Of a DNA stretch of 64,000 nt, positions 17,545 through 26,618 are shown in pieces. Location: the NCBI RefSeq assembly GCF_003063625.1, contig NZ_CP026604.1, positions 1,426,001-1,490,000 on the forward strand. Reading direction: 5' to 3'. Below the pieces are notes generated by a model. The model saw only the letters and a program-made list of their open reading frames with translations, had not been told where the DNA came from and made no database searches. The DNA is from Saccharobesus litoralis. GTDB lineage: Bacteria; Pseudomonadota; Gammaproteobacteria; Enterobacterales; Alteromonadaceae. Made by a program: the position numbers and the translations under genes. The first letter of the stretch is position 1, and each line of letters starts with the position of its first letter.

Positions 17545-20487
17545 TTACATTACCGAAAACGTGACTTGGCCTTTAATTGGCTTATCACTCATTACCGGTA
17601 AGCTTTGTGGGCCTATACGGTCTTGAGGGCCAAACTTATTTCCCATTGGTGGTATCTTATGGAATATAAATAAGCCGCCGTTGCCGGCTTGTTCAGGATA
17701 GTGCCACCAAGTATGAGCCGGGCCGAATTTCTGCTGTTTGCCTCGTAAGCCTTCTACGTTGCGCGGTTGCATTACACCTATGGTGTCACGCGTTGGTTTT
17801 TCTAACTTAAGTGAGCTGCCGTTTTTAAGGCCAAACAACATCCAGCGTACTTGGTCAAATATGCCTTTAAATTCCGGTGTTCCCCAGTTCTCGCCAGACA
17901 AGTAATCGTTGTATTGGCTTTGCCATAAACCAAACTGCATACCTTCTACTCGGTTTGCCCAAGTGCGGAATGGACCGCGGCCAAGCCATTGTTTATTAGT
18001 GACTTGGTCTTCAGCTAGGTTAAAGCCAACTGCGCTGTACATGATTTTTTGCTTAATTGGCACAAAGTGATAATCAAGCGTGACTTTGCCGTTATTGTTT
18101 AGTGTCCAGCTAAAGCTAGATTCATCGGTTTTACTGTTAGATGTAATAACGATGACGTTAGACTTTTTAACTAATTTAGTTCGCCAGTTGTGGTTAAAGA
18201 TAATGGGTAGGTCTTTATCCTGCTTGGCGTCATCTTCGGCTCTGGTCTTGGTTAAAATGCTTGATGGCTTGCGCGGCTTACCCGCATACAGAAGTGGGCC
18301 ATTACCAAAACCAATATCCTTGCCATTTACACTGACTGACTGCAACAGACCGGTTTTTTCTGAGAAAGACCAAGTGCTATTGCCGAGCTGCACAACATAA
18401 TCGTCAAGCTGTTTAAGCGAGACCTTTTTGTTGGAATGGCTGATTTGGTCGTTGTCGATTTGGTAGTTGCCTAAGTCCCAAGTCCAGCTCATTATTTCCC
18501 TACCGCTGGCACTGTAAGCGACTAGTTTTAAGCCGTGTGCTCTAGGTAATTGCTTGTTGATCGGTAATGAGAGTTTACCTGTTTGCCCCGGTGCGATGGC
18601 TGAACCTTTTAACTCACCTTGTGCCAATAAAGATGTTTTGTATTGTTCTTTGTGTTGCCTAGCTTGTGGGTATTGGACTTGTGAATATTGTGCCTGTGTA
18701 TATTGAAGTAATTGCCATTTAAACGTGACAGCGTTAAGCGAGGTTTCTTGATAGCGGTTTTCGACAGTTAACGTGCCATTAAAGTCACTGTTTAGTGTTT
18801 TCTCGGTTATCTGAATTGGTGACCAAATTTCGCGAACCGTAAAGTAGCTTGCCTCTTTTTCACCATAAGGGCCAACTAGTCCATCGGCTGAACGGTTGCC
18901 ATAGGTGTCTAATCTGCCACCCATATCCGTGCGTTCAATTGCCGCATCTGCCCAGCACCATAATACGCCACCCGCGCCGATGGGTGATTGGTGAATTGCT
19001 TTCCAATAGTCGGCCATACTGGCACCGTGACCACCATCATATAAACCGTGTAAAAACTCAGTTGGTAAGTAGATATTAGGGCCTTTGAGTTTGTTAACTA
19101 ACTCATCCCATTTTGGATAGTGCAGGGTATCAATACCTTCAAATAAAGACCAAGGGTGGATCACATGGCGGTCTTGTTTGTCATACAGGTGATACATCTG
19201 GTCGACTTCAAGGTTAAAGCCGTTTTCGTTACCATTCGCCCATAAAATGACTGAAGGATGGTTTTGGTAGCGTGCGACGATCTTAAACGCTATTTCACGT
19301 GCAATGGGGCTGTCGATAACCGGGTCATGCCAATTGGTTAATTCGGTGATCACTAACAAGCCTAACTCATCACAGGCTTGCATAAATTCGGGTGTAGGCG
19401 GCAGGTGAGAGCGTACTAAATTAGCATTCATCGCCTTAATATCACGTGCGGTCTGCCAAACATCTTGCTTGCTAACCACGCGACCATGTTTCGGATGAAA
19501 GACATTGCGGTTAATACCTTGGATCAACAGCTTTTGACCGTTTAGGTAGATACCGTCTCTGACTCGCACGTCAACAGTACGAAAACCAAAGCGCTCAACT
19601 TTTTCGGAAATGGCTTGGCCGTCACGTAGCATAGAAACCCGAACTTGGTATAAGTTTGGATGTTCTGGTGACCAAAGCTTGGGTTTATTGATTTTAGTAT
19701 TAAGCTGAACGCGACCAGTCGCGCCAATGATCTCGGCCGAGAAAGGCTTACCGACTTTTGTGCCGGAAAGAGTTTCGATTTGCGCTGTAACTTGGTCAAC
19801 ATAGTTAATGGTTTCACGCTTGAACTGGGTGAACCGTTGCACTTGCGGGAATACGTCCATATTAAAGCTACCATCAGCTTTGGCATCTATCGCCACGCGA
19901 TCAACAAACTCTTTAGCCTGAACTTCCAAGAATACCGGGCGATAAATACCGCCAAACACCCAGTAATCGGCTTTACGTTCGCCCATATCTAAACTGTGAT
20001 TAGTTGGCTTTTTCTTTACTAATACTTCTAATTCATTTTCTTGACCAAATTTGGCGCTGTACTTATCCAAGATAAAGTGAAATGGGATATAGCCACCAAA
20101 GTTAGTTGCACCGACAGGCTTGCCGTTAATTTTGATTGAGGTTTCGGTCATTGCCCCTTCAAATACTAGGCGTACGTGTTTGGTGTTTTTCCATTCTTTG
20201 GGTAAGAAGAACTTAGTGCGATAAGTGCCGGTTTCATCGAATTTAGTGGCTGGATCGTCGTGACCATAGTTATAGCCACCAAAACCTTGTTGCTCCCAGT
20301 TGGACGGCACAGGGATCTTTGTCCACTTGCCGCAATTACGGCCTTTTGAACATTTAAAATCCCAGTTAATGGCGTCGCTGTAGTCTTTGCCCGACAGGTA
20401 AATTCTTTCAGCTTGTAACTCGGTAGCCTGCAATGTAAGGCCACAAAACAGCATAAGCATGTTGGCTATTATTAGTATTTTTTTCAT
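17545..20487 (-). CDS. Secreted GH2 glycosidase (beta-galactosidase family), copy 2
   Basis: A 980-residue paralogue of the preceding GH2 enzyme, with the same domain order and closely similar N-terminal sequence (WDFKCSKGRNCGKW, VPSNWEQQGFGGYNYG). The start at 20487 gives the signal MKKILIIANMLMLFCGLTLQA; the frame is open to 20532. Catalytic pair: Glu421 (NGNENGF) and Glu477 (TEFLHGLYDGG), the same 56-residue spacing as in copy 1. It differs by a Gln/Tyr-rich insertion (YTQAQYSQVQYPQARQ) around 18650-18710, absent from copy 1, and by a longer linker before the last beta domain. The duplication suggests divergence to two linkages or sulfation states. Transcription may be shared with the downstream minus-strand genes, though repeats separate them. 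Exact specificity is unknown. Confidence 0.9.
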   Translation of the reverse strand: MKKILIIANMLMLFCGLTLQATELQAERIYLSGKDYSDAINWDFKCSKGRNCGKWTKIPVPSNWEQQGFGGYNYGHDDPATKFDETGTYRTKFFLPKEWKNTKHVRLVFEGAMTETSIKINGKPVGATNFGGYIPFHFILDKYSAKFGQENELEVLVKKKPTNHSLDMGERKADYWVFGGIYRPVFLEVQAKEFVDRVAIDAKADGSFNMDVFPQVQRFTQFKRETINYVDQVTAQIETLSGTKVGKPFSAEIIGATGRVQLNTKINKPKLWSPEHPNLYQVRVSMLRDGQAISEKVERFGFRTVDVRVRDGIYLNGQKLLIQGINRNVFHPKHGRVVSKQDVWQTARDIKAMNANLVRSHLPPTPEFMQACDELGLLVITELTNWHDPVIDSPIAREIAFKIVARYQNHPSVILWANGNENGFNLEVDQMYHLYDKQDRHVIHPWSLFEGIDTLHYPKWDELVNKLKGPNIYLPTEFLHGLYDGGHGASMADYWKAIHQSPIGAGGVLWCWADAAIERTDMGGRLDTYGNRSADGLVGPYGEKEASYFTVREIWSPIQITEKTLNSDFNGTLTVENRYQETSLNAVTFKWQLLQYTQAQYSQVQYPQARQHKEQYKTSLLAQGELKGSAIAPGQTGKLSLPINKQLPRAHGLKLVAYSASGREIMSWTWDLGNYQIDNDQISHSNKKVSLKQLDDYVVQLGNSTWSFSEKTGLLQSVSVNGKDIGFGNGPLLYAGKPRKPSSILTKTRAEDDAKQDKDLPIIFNHNWRTKLVKKSNVIVITSNSKTDESSFSWTLNNNGKVTLDYHFVPIKQKIMYSAVGFNLAEDQVTNKQWLGRGPFRTWANRVEGMQFGLWQSQYNDYLSGENWGTPEFKGIFDQVRWMLFGLKNGSSLKLEKPTRDTIGVMQPRNVEGLRGKQQKFGPAHTWWHYPEQAGNGGLFIFHKIPPMGNKFGPQDRIGPQSLPVMSDKPIKGQVTFSVM

Positions 20488-20580
20488 GTTGTTTTTGCGC
20501 ATATTTTGCGAACAAATCTTATTTAACAACAATCTCAGCTTGAGATTATTTTAATGTTTCTGTAGCAGCTCCACTGCTAT

Positions 20581-20707
20581 TGTCGAAATAAATTTCGACC
20601 TACATGGATGTAGGGAATGCCGTTAAGTGTCTGGAACAGCGCACGGCGACCTACATGGATGTAGGGAATGCCGTTAAGCGTCTGGAACAGCGCACGGCGA
20701 CCTACAT
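20581..20707. repeat. Two 51-bp tandem repeats with palindromic cap
   Basis: The mirror image of the tract at 17223: a GTCGAAATAAATTTCGAC palindrome (20582-20599), then CTACATGGATGTAGGGAATG beginning at 20600 and again at 20651, a 51-base period, with a third partial start at 20702. The units differ by a single base (AAGTGTCTGG against AAGCGTCTGG). The tract ends a few bases from the uxaC 3' end. Confidence 0.8.
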
Positions 20708-20726
20708 TGGCTTTTCTTACTATTGC

Positions 20727-22142
20727 TTACGCTTTTGGCAAATCAAAACCGAAGTAATTCGCCGCATTGTTGTAACAAATATCTTTAACTAAATTGCCGA
20801 TTAAGTTGAAATCTTTTGGTAGTAAACCCTGCTTAATGTCGTTACCTAAAACATTGCACAGCACGCGTCGAAAGTATTCGTGGCGCGTAAAGCTTAAGAA
20901 TGAGCGTGAATCGGTCAGCATGCCAACAAAACGACCTAGGCTACCGAGTTGTGATAAGGCTTCGATTTGCCGTTCGATACCGTCTTTTTGATCAAGGAAC
21001 CACCAACCTGAGCCCATTTGTAATTTGCCTGCGGTTTTACCGTCTTGGAAATTACCAATCATGGTGGCAATCATCTCGTTATCGCTTGGGTTTAAGTTAT
21101 AGATAATGGTTTTTGGTAAGCTTTCTTCACGATCTAAGGTATCAAGATATAAGGCTAGTTTTTCTCCTTGGCTCCAATCGCCAATGGAATCAAAGCCTTT
21201 GTCTGGCCCCAAGGTTTCGTTCATGCGTGAATTGTTATTGCGCAACGCGCCAAGGTGTAATTGCTTGGTCCAACCTTTTTTCGCGTCCATACGGGCGAAT
21301 TCTAACAGCAGTGCTGTTTTGAACTGTTCGACTTCGGTTGGGGTTGGTAAGCTGCCAGCGCGAACCTTGTTAAAAATAGTCGCTAACTCTTGGTCGGAGG
21401 CTGGTATAAAACTACAGGTATTTAAACCGTGATCCGATAAGCGACAACCTAAACTATGGAAATAATCATGGCGTTTGTACAGGGCGGTTAGTAGATCTTG
21501 AAAATGACTAATATCGATATCCGCTACCGCACTTAATTTGTCGATATAGGCGTTGTATTTAGTTGGGTTTTCAACTGCCATGGCGTTATCCGGGCGCCAA
21601 GTTGGTAACATGCTGACTTTAGATTTAGAGCTAGCATGCTGAATATGATACTCAAGCGAATCGACCGGATCATCTGTAGTACACACTAACTGGACATGAC
21701 TTTGTTCCAGCAAATCATGGGCAGATAACCCCGCGTCAAACTTGGCCGAGGTGCGATGCCAAATCTCATCCGCGTTATCGGTATTTAATAAAACATCGTC
21801 AATATCAAAATAACGCGCTAATTCAAGATGGCTCCAGTGATACAAAGGGTTACGCAAGATATAAGGCATAATGCTGGCGAACTGATCAAACTTTTCGCGA
21901 TCGGATGCATTACCTGTGCAATAGTATTCACTAACGCCGTTGGTGCGCATTTGTCGCCATTTGTAATGATCACCGTCTAACCAGACTTGAGATAAATTTT
22001 GCCACTGCTTGTTTTGCGCAAGCTCGTTTGGTGGTAAATGGCTATGGTAATCAATTATCGGCATATCAGCCGCGTATTCGTGATACAGCACTTTGGCTTC
22101 GTTACTTTGCAGTAAAAAATGCTCACTAATAAATTGATTCAT
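20727..22142 (-). CDS. uxaC: Uronate isomerase (glucuronate/galacturonate isomerase)
   Basis: A 471-residue cytoplasmic enzyme. It interconverts D-glucuronate with D-fructuronate, or D-galacturonate with D-tagaturonate. The start at 22142 (MNQFISEHFLLQ) aligns with the E. coli enzyme (about 470 residues); the frame opens at 22202 but the extra residues have no counterpart. Family marks: ADMPIIDYHSHLPP, with the metal-binding His pair of the amidohydrolase-fold family, DGDHYKWRQMRTNGV, CTTDDPVDSLEYH and GSGWWFLDQKDG. It is divergent from the XylR-like regulator at 22421, and a palindromic operator candidate sits between them. The next enzymes of the pathway, uxaB and uxaA, are 40 kb away at the other end of the window, so the pathway is split. 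Confidence 0.95.
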   Translation of the reverse strand: MNQFISEHFLLQSNEAKVLYHEYAADMPIIDYHSHLPPNELAQNKQWQNLSQVWLDGDHYKWRQMRTNGVSEYYCTGNASDREKFDQFASIMPYILRNPLYHWSHLELARYFDIDDVLLNTDNADEIWHRTSAKFDAGLSAHDLLEQSHVQLVCTTDDPVDSLEYHIQHASSKSKVSMLPTWRPDNAMAVENPTKYNAYIDKLSAVADIDISHFQDLLTALYKRHDYFHSLGCRLSDHGLNTCSFIPASDQELATIFNKVRAGSLPTPTEVEQFKTALLLEFARMDAKKGWTKQLHLGALRNNNSRMNETLGPDKGFDSIGDWSQGEKLALYLDTLDREESLPKTIIYNLNPSDNEMIATMIGNFQDGKTAGKLQMGSGWWFLDQKDGIERQIEALSQLGSLGRFVGMLTDSRSFLSFTRHEYFRRVLCNVLGNDIKQGLLPKDFNLIGNLVKDICYNNAANYFGFDLPKA

Positions 22143-22163
22143 GAATAACTCGCTATTTTGCAT

Positions 22164-22175
22164 ATTGTTTACAAT
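22164..22175. promoter_or_regulatory. Operator candidate upstream of uxaC
   Basis: ATTGTTTACAAT: arms ATTGT and ACAAT around TT, 22 bases before the uxaC start codon. It matches the TTGTATACAA palindrome before uxaB at all but one central position, suggesting one regulator for both. Confidence 0.45.
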
Positions 22176-22420
22176 GTTATTAAGTTTGTTTTTCCCTGTC
22201 AATATGTGACTTTATTTATAAAAATAGCATAATTGCGCAATTTAAGGCTCGGGGTGATAGTCGATTTATTTACACTTTTTTGGCTAATAGTTGGTTTAAA
22301 ACAGTGTTAAACCGCTAAATGCTTGTCTTTACTGGATTGTTAACAGTATGTAGAAATGATGATTTGTTAAGTTTTCAACTTTAGCCTGTGCTAATATTTG
22401 TACGTTTTCGAGGAAATTGT

Positions 22421-23536
22421 ATGAATGCGCCGAAAAAAATTTTAATGTTATTGGGAAATTATGATCCCGCTACTCATGCTGGCATTGCTAAAGCGTCGCG
22501 AGATCTAGGCTGGCACCTAAATGTGAGTATGCTCAGCCCGTTTCAAATTCCAACCCGTTGGCAAGGCGATGGCATTATTTGTTCGTTAAATAATAACCAA
22601 GCGTTAACCGACTTTATTGTTAACGCTAATGTACCTACTGTTGATTTGTCAGCGTGGCGCATTGATATTGCCATGCCAAGAATTTCAGCCGATAACCAAT
22701 GTATTGGTCGTTTAGCTGCCAGTCACTTTTGCGAGAATGGTCATCAGTCATTTGGATGGTTTTGTCATTTACAAAACCCTGTAGCGGACGCGCGATTAAG
22801 TGCGTTTCAACAAGAGCTGACCGACAGAGGCCTCGGCAAAGCCGCGACTTTAGTTGGTGAAGCTACGCAAAATCATGATGAAATTGACGCTTGGTTAGCG
22901 AGTTTAGCCAAGCCTTGCGCCATTTTAGCTTACAACGATAACGATGCCGCGTGGTTACTTAACACCTGTCTGTCTGCCGGATATCGGGTTCCTGAAGACT
23001 TTTCCATTATTGGTGTCGACAATAATCCGTTGATTTGTGAGCACATGCCTGTGCCACTTTCGAGTATTAATCATGATCATGAGCGTATTGGCTACCAAGG
23101 CGCGTTATTGCTTAACTCTATTATTGGCGGTGAAGTCGCGCCTGAAAAAATTCAATTAATTGAGCCGCGCGGTATTACAATACGCGCGAGTTCAGATTTA
23201 TTAGTGGCGACGGATCCTATTATCAAAGCCGCGTTAAAATTTTTAATGGAAAACCTGAAAAATTCGATAGGTACACAAGATGTGGCGGATTCGTTGGGGA
23301 TCTCACGGCGCAATATCGAGCATAAATTTCAAAAGCAGTTAAATACTAGTGTTCACAAAAAGTTATTGGAATATCGGCTAGCAGAGGCGGAAAACTTATT
23401 ACGCAATACCAAACATAAAATTGAAGACATCGCACTCATGGCGGGCTTTTGCCATGCGCCACACCTTAACCGCTATTTTAAAAACGCTTATGGCTTAACG
23501 CCACTGAACTATAGGAGAAATAGTAGCAAGTTATAG
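22421..23536 (+). CDS. XylR-like regulator (LacI-type sensor domain plus AraC DNA-binding domain)
   Basis: A 371-residue protein. The start at 22421 follows GAGGAAAT and gives the usual MNAPKKILMLLGNYDPATHAGIAKA opening; the frame from 22388 is not used. Residues of about 5-250 form a periplasmic-binding-protein-like sugar sensor (GDGIICSLN, FSIIGVDNNPLICEHMPVPLSSINHD). The C-terminal 100 residues are an AraC double helix-turn-helix (IGTQDVADSLGISRRNIEHKF, KIEDIALMAGFCHAPHLNRYFK, GLTPLNYRR). E. coli XylR has the same architecture and activates on binding xylose. This one is divergent from uxaC, so the ligand is more likely a sugar or uronate from the polysaccharide. It is paralogous to the regulator at 38272. 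Confidence 0.9.
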   Translation: MNAPKKILMLLGNYDPATHAGIAKASRDLGWHLNVSMLSPFQIPTRWQGDGIICSLNNNQALTDFIVNANVPTVDLSAWRIDIAMPRISADNQCIGRLAASHFCENGHQSFGWFCHLQNPVADARLSAFQQELTDRGLGKAATLVGEATQNHDEIDAWLASLAKPCAILAYNDNDAAWLLNTCLSAGYRVPEDFSIIGVDNNPLICEHMPVPLSSINHDHERIGYQGALLLNSIIGGEVAPEKIQLIEPRGITIRASSDLLVATDPIIKAALKFLMENLKNSIGTQDVADSLGISRRNIEHKFQKQLNTSVHKKLLEYRLAEAENLLRNTKHKIEDIALMAGFCHAPHLNRYFKNAYGLTPLNYRRNSSKL

Positions 23537-23568
23537 TTGCTGGATTTGCCAAAGGCGTAGGGTAATAA

Positions 23569-23596
23569 GCCGATGTTACTGGGTGCAAACATCGGC
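23569..23596. terminator. Hairpin between convergent genes
   Basis: GCCGATGTT (23569-23577) pairs with AACATCGGC (23588-23596) across 10 bases. It lies between the regulator stop (23536) and the convergent outer-membrane protein stop (23634), so it may terminate both. Confidence 0.55.
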
Positions 23597-23633
23597 ATTA
23601 GGGTTTAAAAGGCAAGATAGTCTAATTTTTCTA

Positions 23634-24542
23634 TTATTCGAAACGGTAAGATAGCGTTAAATTTAGCGAACTTATCTTGGCCGAATCCACCTGATTAACC
23701 TTGTAATGTATACCGACTGCATAAGGTGAAAAATCGTATGCGACGCCTAATCCGTAATAGAGATCAATACCTGATCGCTGTTCTTGTTTTTGTAATCTAT
23801 GCAGTGAATGGCCAGCGTCATTAGTAATAGATACGCGATAACATTGGCAGTCGGAGTCCCAACCCGCGAATTGCTCACTTGGTTGGCTCGAAGGCGTATG
23901 TGTTTGATCTGGGTTAGGTGTTGTCGTAATTAATTGACAAGTGCCTGATGTACAATCATAGCCCGCAGATTGATTACCCTCTAGCACTGGCGTTTTGTTA
24001 TTGGAAGCAGTGCCGTTGGCAACTTTGGCATTTTGGTCAACTGCAGTGATATGAGTATCGGTAGCAATTTGATTAGACCAACGATAAAGTCCCACATTGT
24101 ATTGTAAGCGCCAACTGTCCGATACTGCATATTGTCCAGCCAGACCTAGGGTAAAACCATCAATTTGGTCCTTAGCTATTACACTGCTATAACTCAAAAC
24201 GTTATTTTGTTGACTAACCGCGTTTTGCGTAGTTTCAATTTCAGCTAATTTTAAATAACCGATATCAAGTGCAATATCTTGGTTTAATTGGTAACCAAGG
24301 GTCAAGCCGTAGGCAAGTGCATCTTCACTGTCTTGAGTTTGTGCTTGGCTACTGTCGGTATCTAGCATGTCTTTGGCGCTGGCTTTACCAACCGAAAGAC
24401 CTAAGTAAATATCACTCATTTCGAGTGCCGTGGCGTGACTAGGGCTACAAAAAATAAAGGGTAATGAGCTTACAATTATTAGGCTCTTTTGGGCAAGATA
24501 ACGCAAGTTTCTGACTCCATGTGATTGTTTAAATATCCGCAC
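23634..24542 (-). CDS. Outer-membrane beta-barrel protein (OmpW/OmpA-barrel-like)
   Basis: A 302-residue protein with a long N-region, then a signal (SLIIVSSLPFIFCSPSHA). The mature part alternates amphipathic strands (YLGLSVGKAS, YGLTLGYQLNQDIALDIGYLKL, GFTLGLAGQYAVSDSWRLQYNVGLYRW) and ends LNLTLSYRFE, a small eight-stranded barrel of the OmpA/OmpW type. A long Thr/Ser/Pro-rich external loop contains GYDCTSGTCQL and CQCY, so it has four cysteines and could form disulfides. It lies just downstream of the FecR/FecI pair on the same strand, 240 bases on. Role unknown: possibly porin or adhesin-like. An ATG further in could be used, but the signal would be lost. Confidence 0.7.
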   Translation of the reverse strand: MRIFKQSHGVRNLRYLAQKSLIIVSSLPFIFCSPSHATALEMSDIYLGLSVGKASAKDMLDTDSSQAQTQDSEDALAYGLTLGYQLNQDIALDIGYLKLAEIETTQNAVSQQNNVLSYSSVIAKDQIDGFTLGLAGQYAVSDSWRLQYNVGLYRWSNQIATDTHITAVDQNAKVANGTASNNKTPVLEGNQSAGYDCTSGTCQLITTTPNPDQTHTPSSQPSEQFAGWDSDCQCYRVSITNDAGHSLHRLQKQEQRSGIDLYYGLGVAYDFSPYAVGIHYKVNQVDSAKISSLNLTLSYRFE

Positions 24543-24672
24543 GGCAGATGTTACGTTATTTTTATTTGAAGGTTAAGTTTTATATGTTGATTGGCCGGTT
24601 GTTTGTTCGGCAGGTTGATGCCTTGTTTAACTTTGTCAGCTCTCCACTTCCAAGGATCTACTTCCAAGGGAG

Positions 24673-24700
24673 TTAACAGGGCGGTAAATTGCCCTGTTAA
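24673..24700 (-). terminator. 10-bp hairpin between fecR-like and barrel genes
   Basis: TTAACAGGGC (24673-24682) pairs perfectly with GCCCTGTTAA (24691-24700) over an 8-base loop, 83 bases past the FecR stop. No U-tract on the minus strand. Terminator or partial attenuator before the barrel gene. Confidence 0.5.
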
Positions 24701-24782
24701 GATTGCTAATCAATACCAGAATATAAAAAATGTAGCGACCCGGTTTTATTACTTTTAATACTATGCATTACGCTGAATGAAG

Positions 24783-25862
24783 TTAAGCGGCCGGCGTTAA
24801 TACTATGGTACCGTCCGCTTGCTTTTTACCTTGTATAGCAAAGTTGTGTTGCAAGGCATTGAGTAAACCTTCGACATCGCCAGTTTTAAATACCCCAGCC
24901 ACTTTAGTATTGCGCAAATTAGTATCAGCTGTCAGTTCGATTTTTATTTTGGTGTAACGACTGATTTCCGCTACCGCATCTTCCAGTGATTCACCTCTAA
25001 ACACCAAGTTGCCGCTGCGCCACGATAAATCGACAGCGATCTCGGCGGGTGCAATGTCCACCACATGGTTTTTCTTCACTTCTATTTGTTGGCGATTAAT
25101 ATCGACTTTTTGGCCTTTGGTCACGGCTAATGCTGATTTGGCTAGTCGGTCGCCTTTATCCACTTCACCTTCTTGCTTGTCGACCAATACTTCACCTTCA
25201 GTAACAATCAGCTCAATGGCATTTTTTTGCATTTGTACGCTAAACGCAGTGCCGACCGCCTGAATAATTTTGCCTGCAGCTAAAACACTCAAAGGACGGG
25301 TTTTATCATGTGCTACATCGATATGAATTTCACCGCGTTGCAACTCAATAATGCGCGCATTTTGGCTGAATCTTACCTGAACAAAAGTATTGGTATTTAA
25401 AGTGAGTTGGCTGCCATCAGCCAGTTGTACCTTATTGCTTTGGCCAACTTGGGTTTGATAGTTAGTTTGGGTTGATACAATTTGTTCGGACCAAGGCCCA
25501 GCTTGCCCCATTAAGTTGATACCCGCTAACACCAACATAAAACAGATAGATGCGGCAACGGCCCAAGAACTTGGCGTCGCTTTGCTGCGCGTGGTTTGCG
25601 ATGTTTGTTCTACTTGTGTTTCCGCGTGTAAGTTAACTTGTGGAAACAGATCGGAAAGCCGCTGTAAGTCATCCATTTTGTCCCACATTTCAGCAACGTT
25701 TAATAAGCAAGGTAAATGTTGTGGTTGCTCGGCCAGCCAATTTTTTAAGGCTTGCTCTTCAATTTCGGTTAAGCCGCGATCCAGTTTACTGATCCAATCG
25801 CATGCTTGACTCATCACTTGGTCTTGGCTGTGTTTGTCTGGAAACTGAACGACATTACTCAT
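24783..25862 (-). CDS. FecR-family anti-sigma/sigma-regulator
   Basis: A 359-residue single-pass inner-membrane protein. The start at 25862 has GGAGCACG just ahead and overlaps the sigma-factor stop by 8 bases; the open frame reaches 25889. Domains: an N-terminal cytoplasmic DUF4880-like region (CDWISKLDRGLTEIEEQALKNWL), a transmembrane helix (WAVAASICFMLVLAGINLMG), the periplasmic FecR domain (TQVGQSNKVQLADGSQLTLNTNT, VGTAFSV) and a C-terminal STN-like DUF4974 domain. It relays the occupancy of a TonB receptor to the sigma factor. The receptor at 26619 has the matching N-terminal STN domain and is divergent from this pair, so the three very likely form one signalling unit. Confidence 0.92.
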   Translation of the reverse strand: MSNVVQFPDKHSQDQVMSQACDWISKLDRGLTEIEEQALKNWLAEQPQHLPCLLNVAEMWDKMDDLQRLSDLFPQVNLHAETQVEQTSQTTRSKATPSSWAVAASICFMLVLAGINLMGQAGPWSEQIVSTQTNYQTQVGQSNKVQLADGSQLTLNTNTFVQVRFSQNARIIELQRGEIHIDVAHDKTRPLSVLAAGKIIQAVGTAFSVQMQKNAIELIVTEGEVLVDKQEGEVDKGDRLAKSALAVTKGQKVDINRQQIEVKKNHVVDIAPAEIAVDLSWRSGNLVFRGESLEDAVAEISRYTKIKIELTADTNLRNTKVAGVFKTGDVEGLLNALQHNFAIQGKKQADGTIVLTPAA

Positions 25863-26427
25863 GACGTGCTCCTTGTTTGTTGGCTGCAAACTTGGTTTGA
25901 GTCGCTGGACTCAAATGTTCCCTTTCTAACATAAATTGCATGCAGCGTTTCATGCCGGCGGCAATGTGTTTTTCCACCGTGCTTTGACTGATCTCGAGTT
26001 TTTCTGCGATCTCTTTTTGCGAAAAACCGTATACTTTCTTCAAAATAAATACTTTTCTACATTGTAATGGCAATTGGCGAATACTTTCACAAAAATCAGA
26101 AAACTCTTCACGAGAGGCCGTAACCTGATACATTTCGTCGTCGTTCTGACTGCGTAGCAATTGCTCTACTTGTTCGTTTTCATCGTTTTGCGCTGCGGTT
26201 TTAACAGCGGAGCTTTTTAGGTAATCGTAAGCGATATTTTTTGCCGTTTTTACCATAAATGAGCGTGGCGATTTGATGTCACTCTTGTTGTCTATTTGAC
26301 AGATCCTAACGTAAGTTTCTTGCACTATATCTTCTATTTCACTAGGTGGAACAATTCGCGAAAGTAAACGCGAGATCAATCCCCGAGAAGATAGGAAAAT
26401 GCTGTTGAGTTTGGGATCTTGTGACAT
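25855..26427 (-). CDS. ECF sigma factor, FecI-like
   Basis: 190 residues from the ATG at 26427 (MSQDPKLNSIFLSSRG); the frame is open to 26493 and the start is uncertain, as neither has a good ribosome site. It contains sigma region 2 (EIEDIVQETYVRICQ, SPRSFMVKTAKNIAYDYLKS) and region 4 (LPLQCRKVFILKKVYGFSQKEIAEKLEISQSTVEKHIAAGMKRCMQFM). It directs RNA polymerase to the promoter of a TonB receptor when the partner FecR protein is signalled. Genes overlap with fecR and sit divergent to the receptor at 26619. The 190-base gap before the receptor should hold both the sigma gene promoter and the target promoter; I see no confident consensus. Confidence 0.9.
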   Translation of the reverse strand: MSQDPKLNSIFLSSRGLISRLLSRIVPPSEIEDIVQETYVRICQIDNKSDIKSPRSFMVKTAKNIAYDYLKSSAVKTAAQNDENEQVEQLLRSQNDDEMYQVTASREEFSDFCESIRQLPLQCRKVFILKKVYGFSQKEIAEKLEISQSTVEKHIAAGMKRCMQFMLEREHLSPATQTKFAANKQGARHE

Positions 26428-26618
26428 ATAAAAATCGACAAATTTAAGCGAGTTTCTATATGACGAATCAGTATCAATAATCCGCCATACCAATTTTTTT
26501 GACTAATCTGTTAACTATTCATTTACCTTATGGGCAAAAACTGAATAATAGTATCTGCTGTATATTGTAGTTTGTCTGCAAAAAACTGATTAATTTCGAC
26601 AAAAAATATAGATCTAGA

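Noticed and set aside
136-26520. GTTAACAG motif in several promoter gaps (17180, 22342, 26510)
   Set aside because: The same 8-mer also occurs within a coding region (about 136) and in a hairpin arm (24672), so its frequency is near chance for AT-rich DNA.
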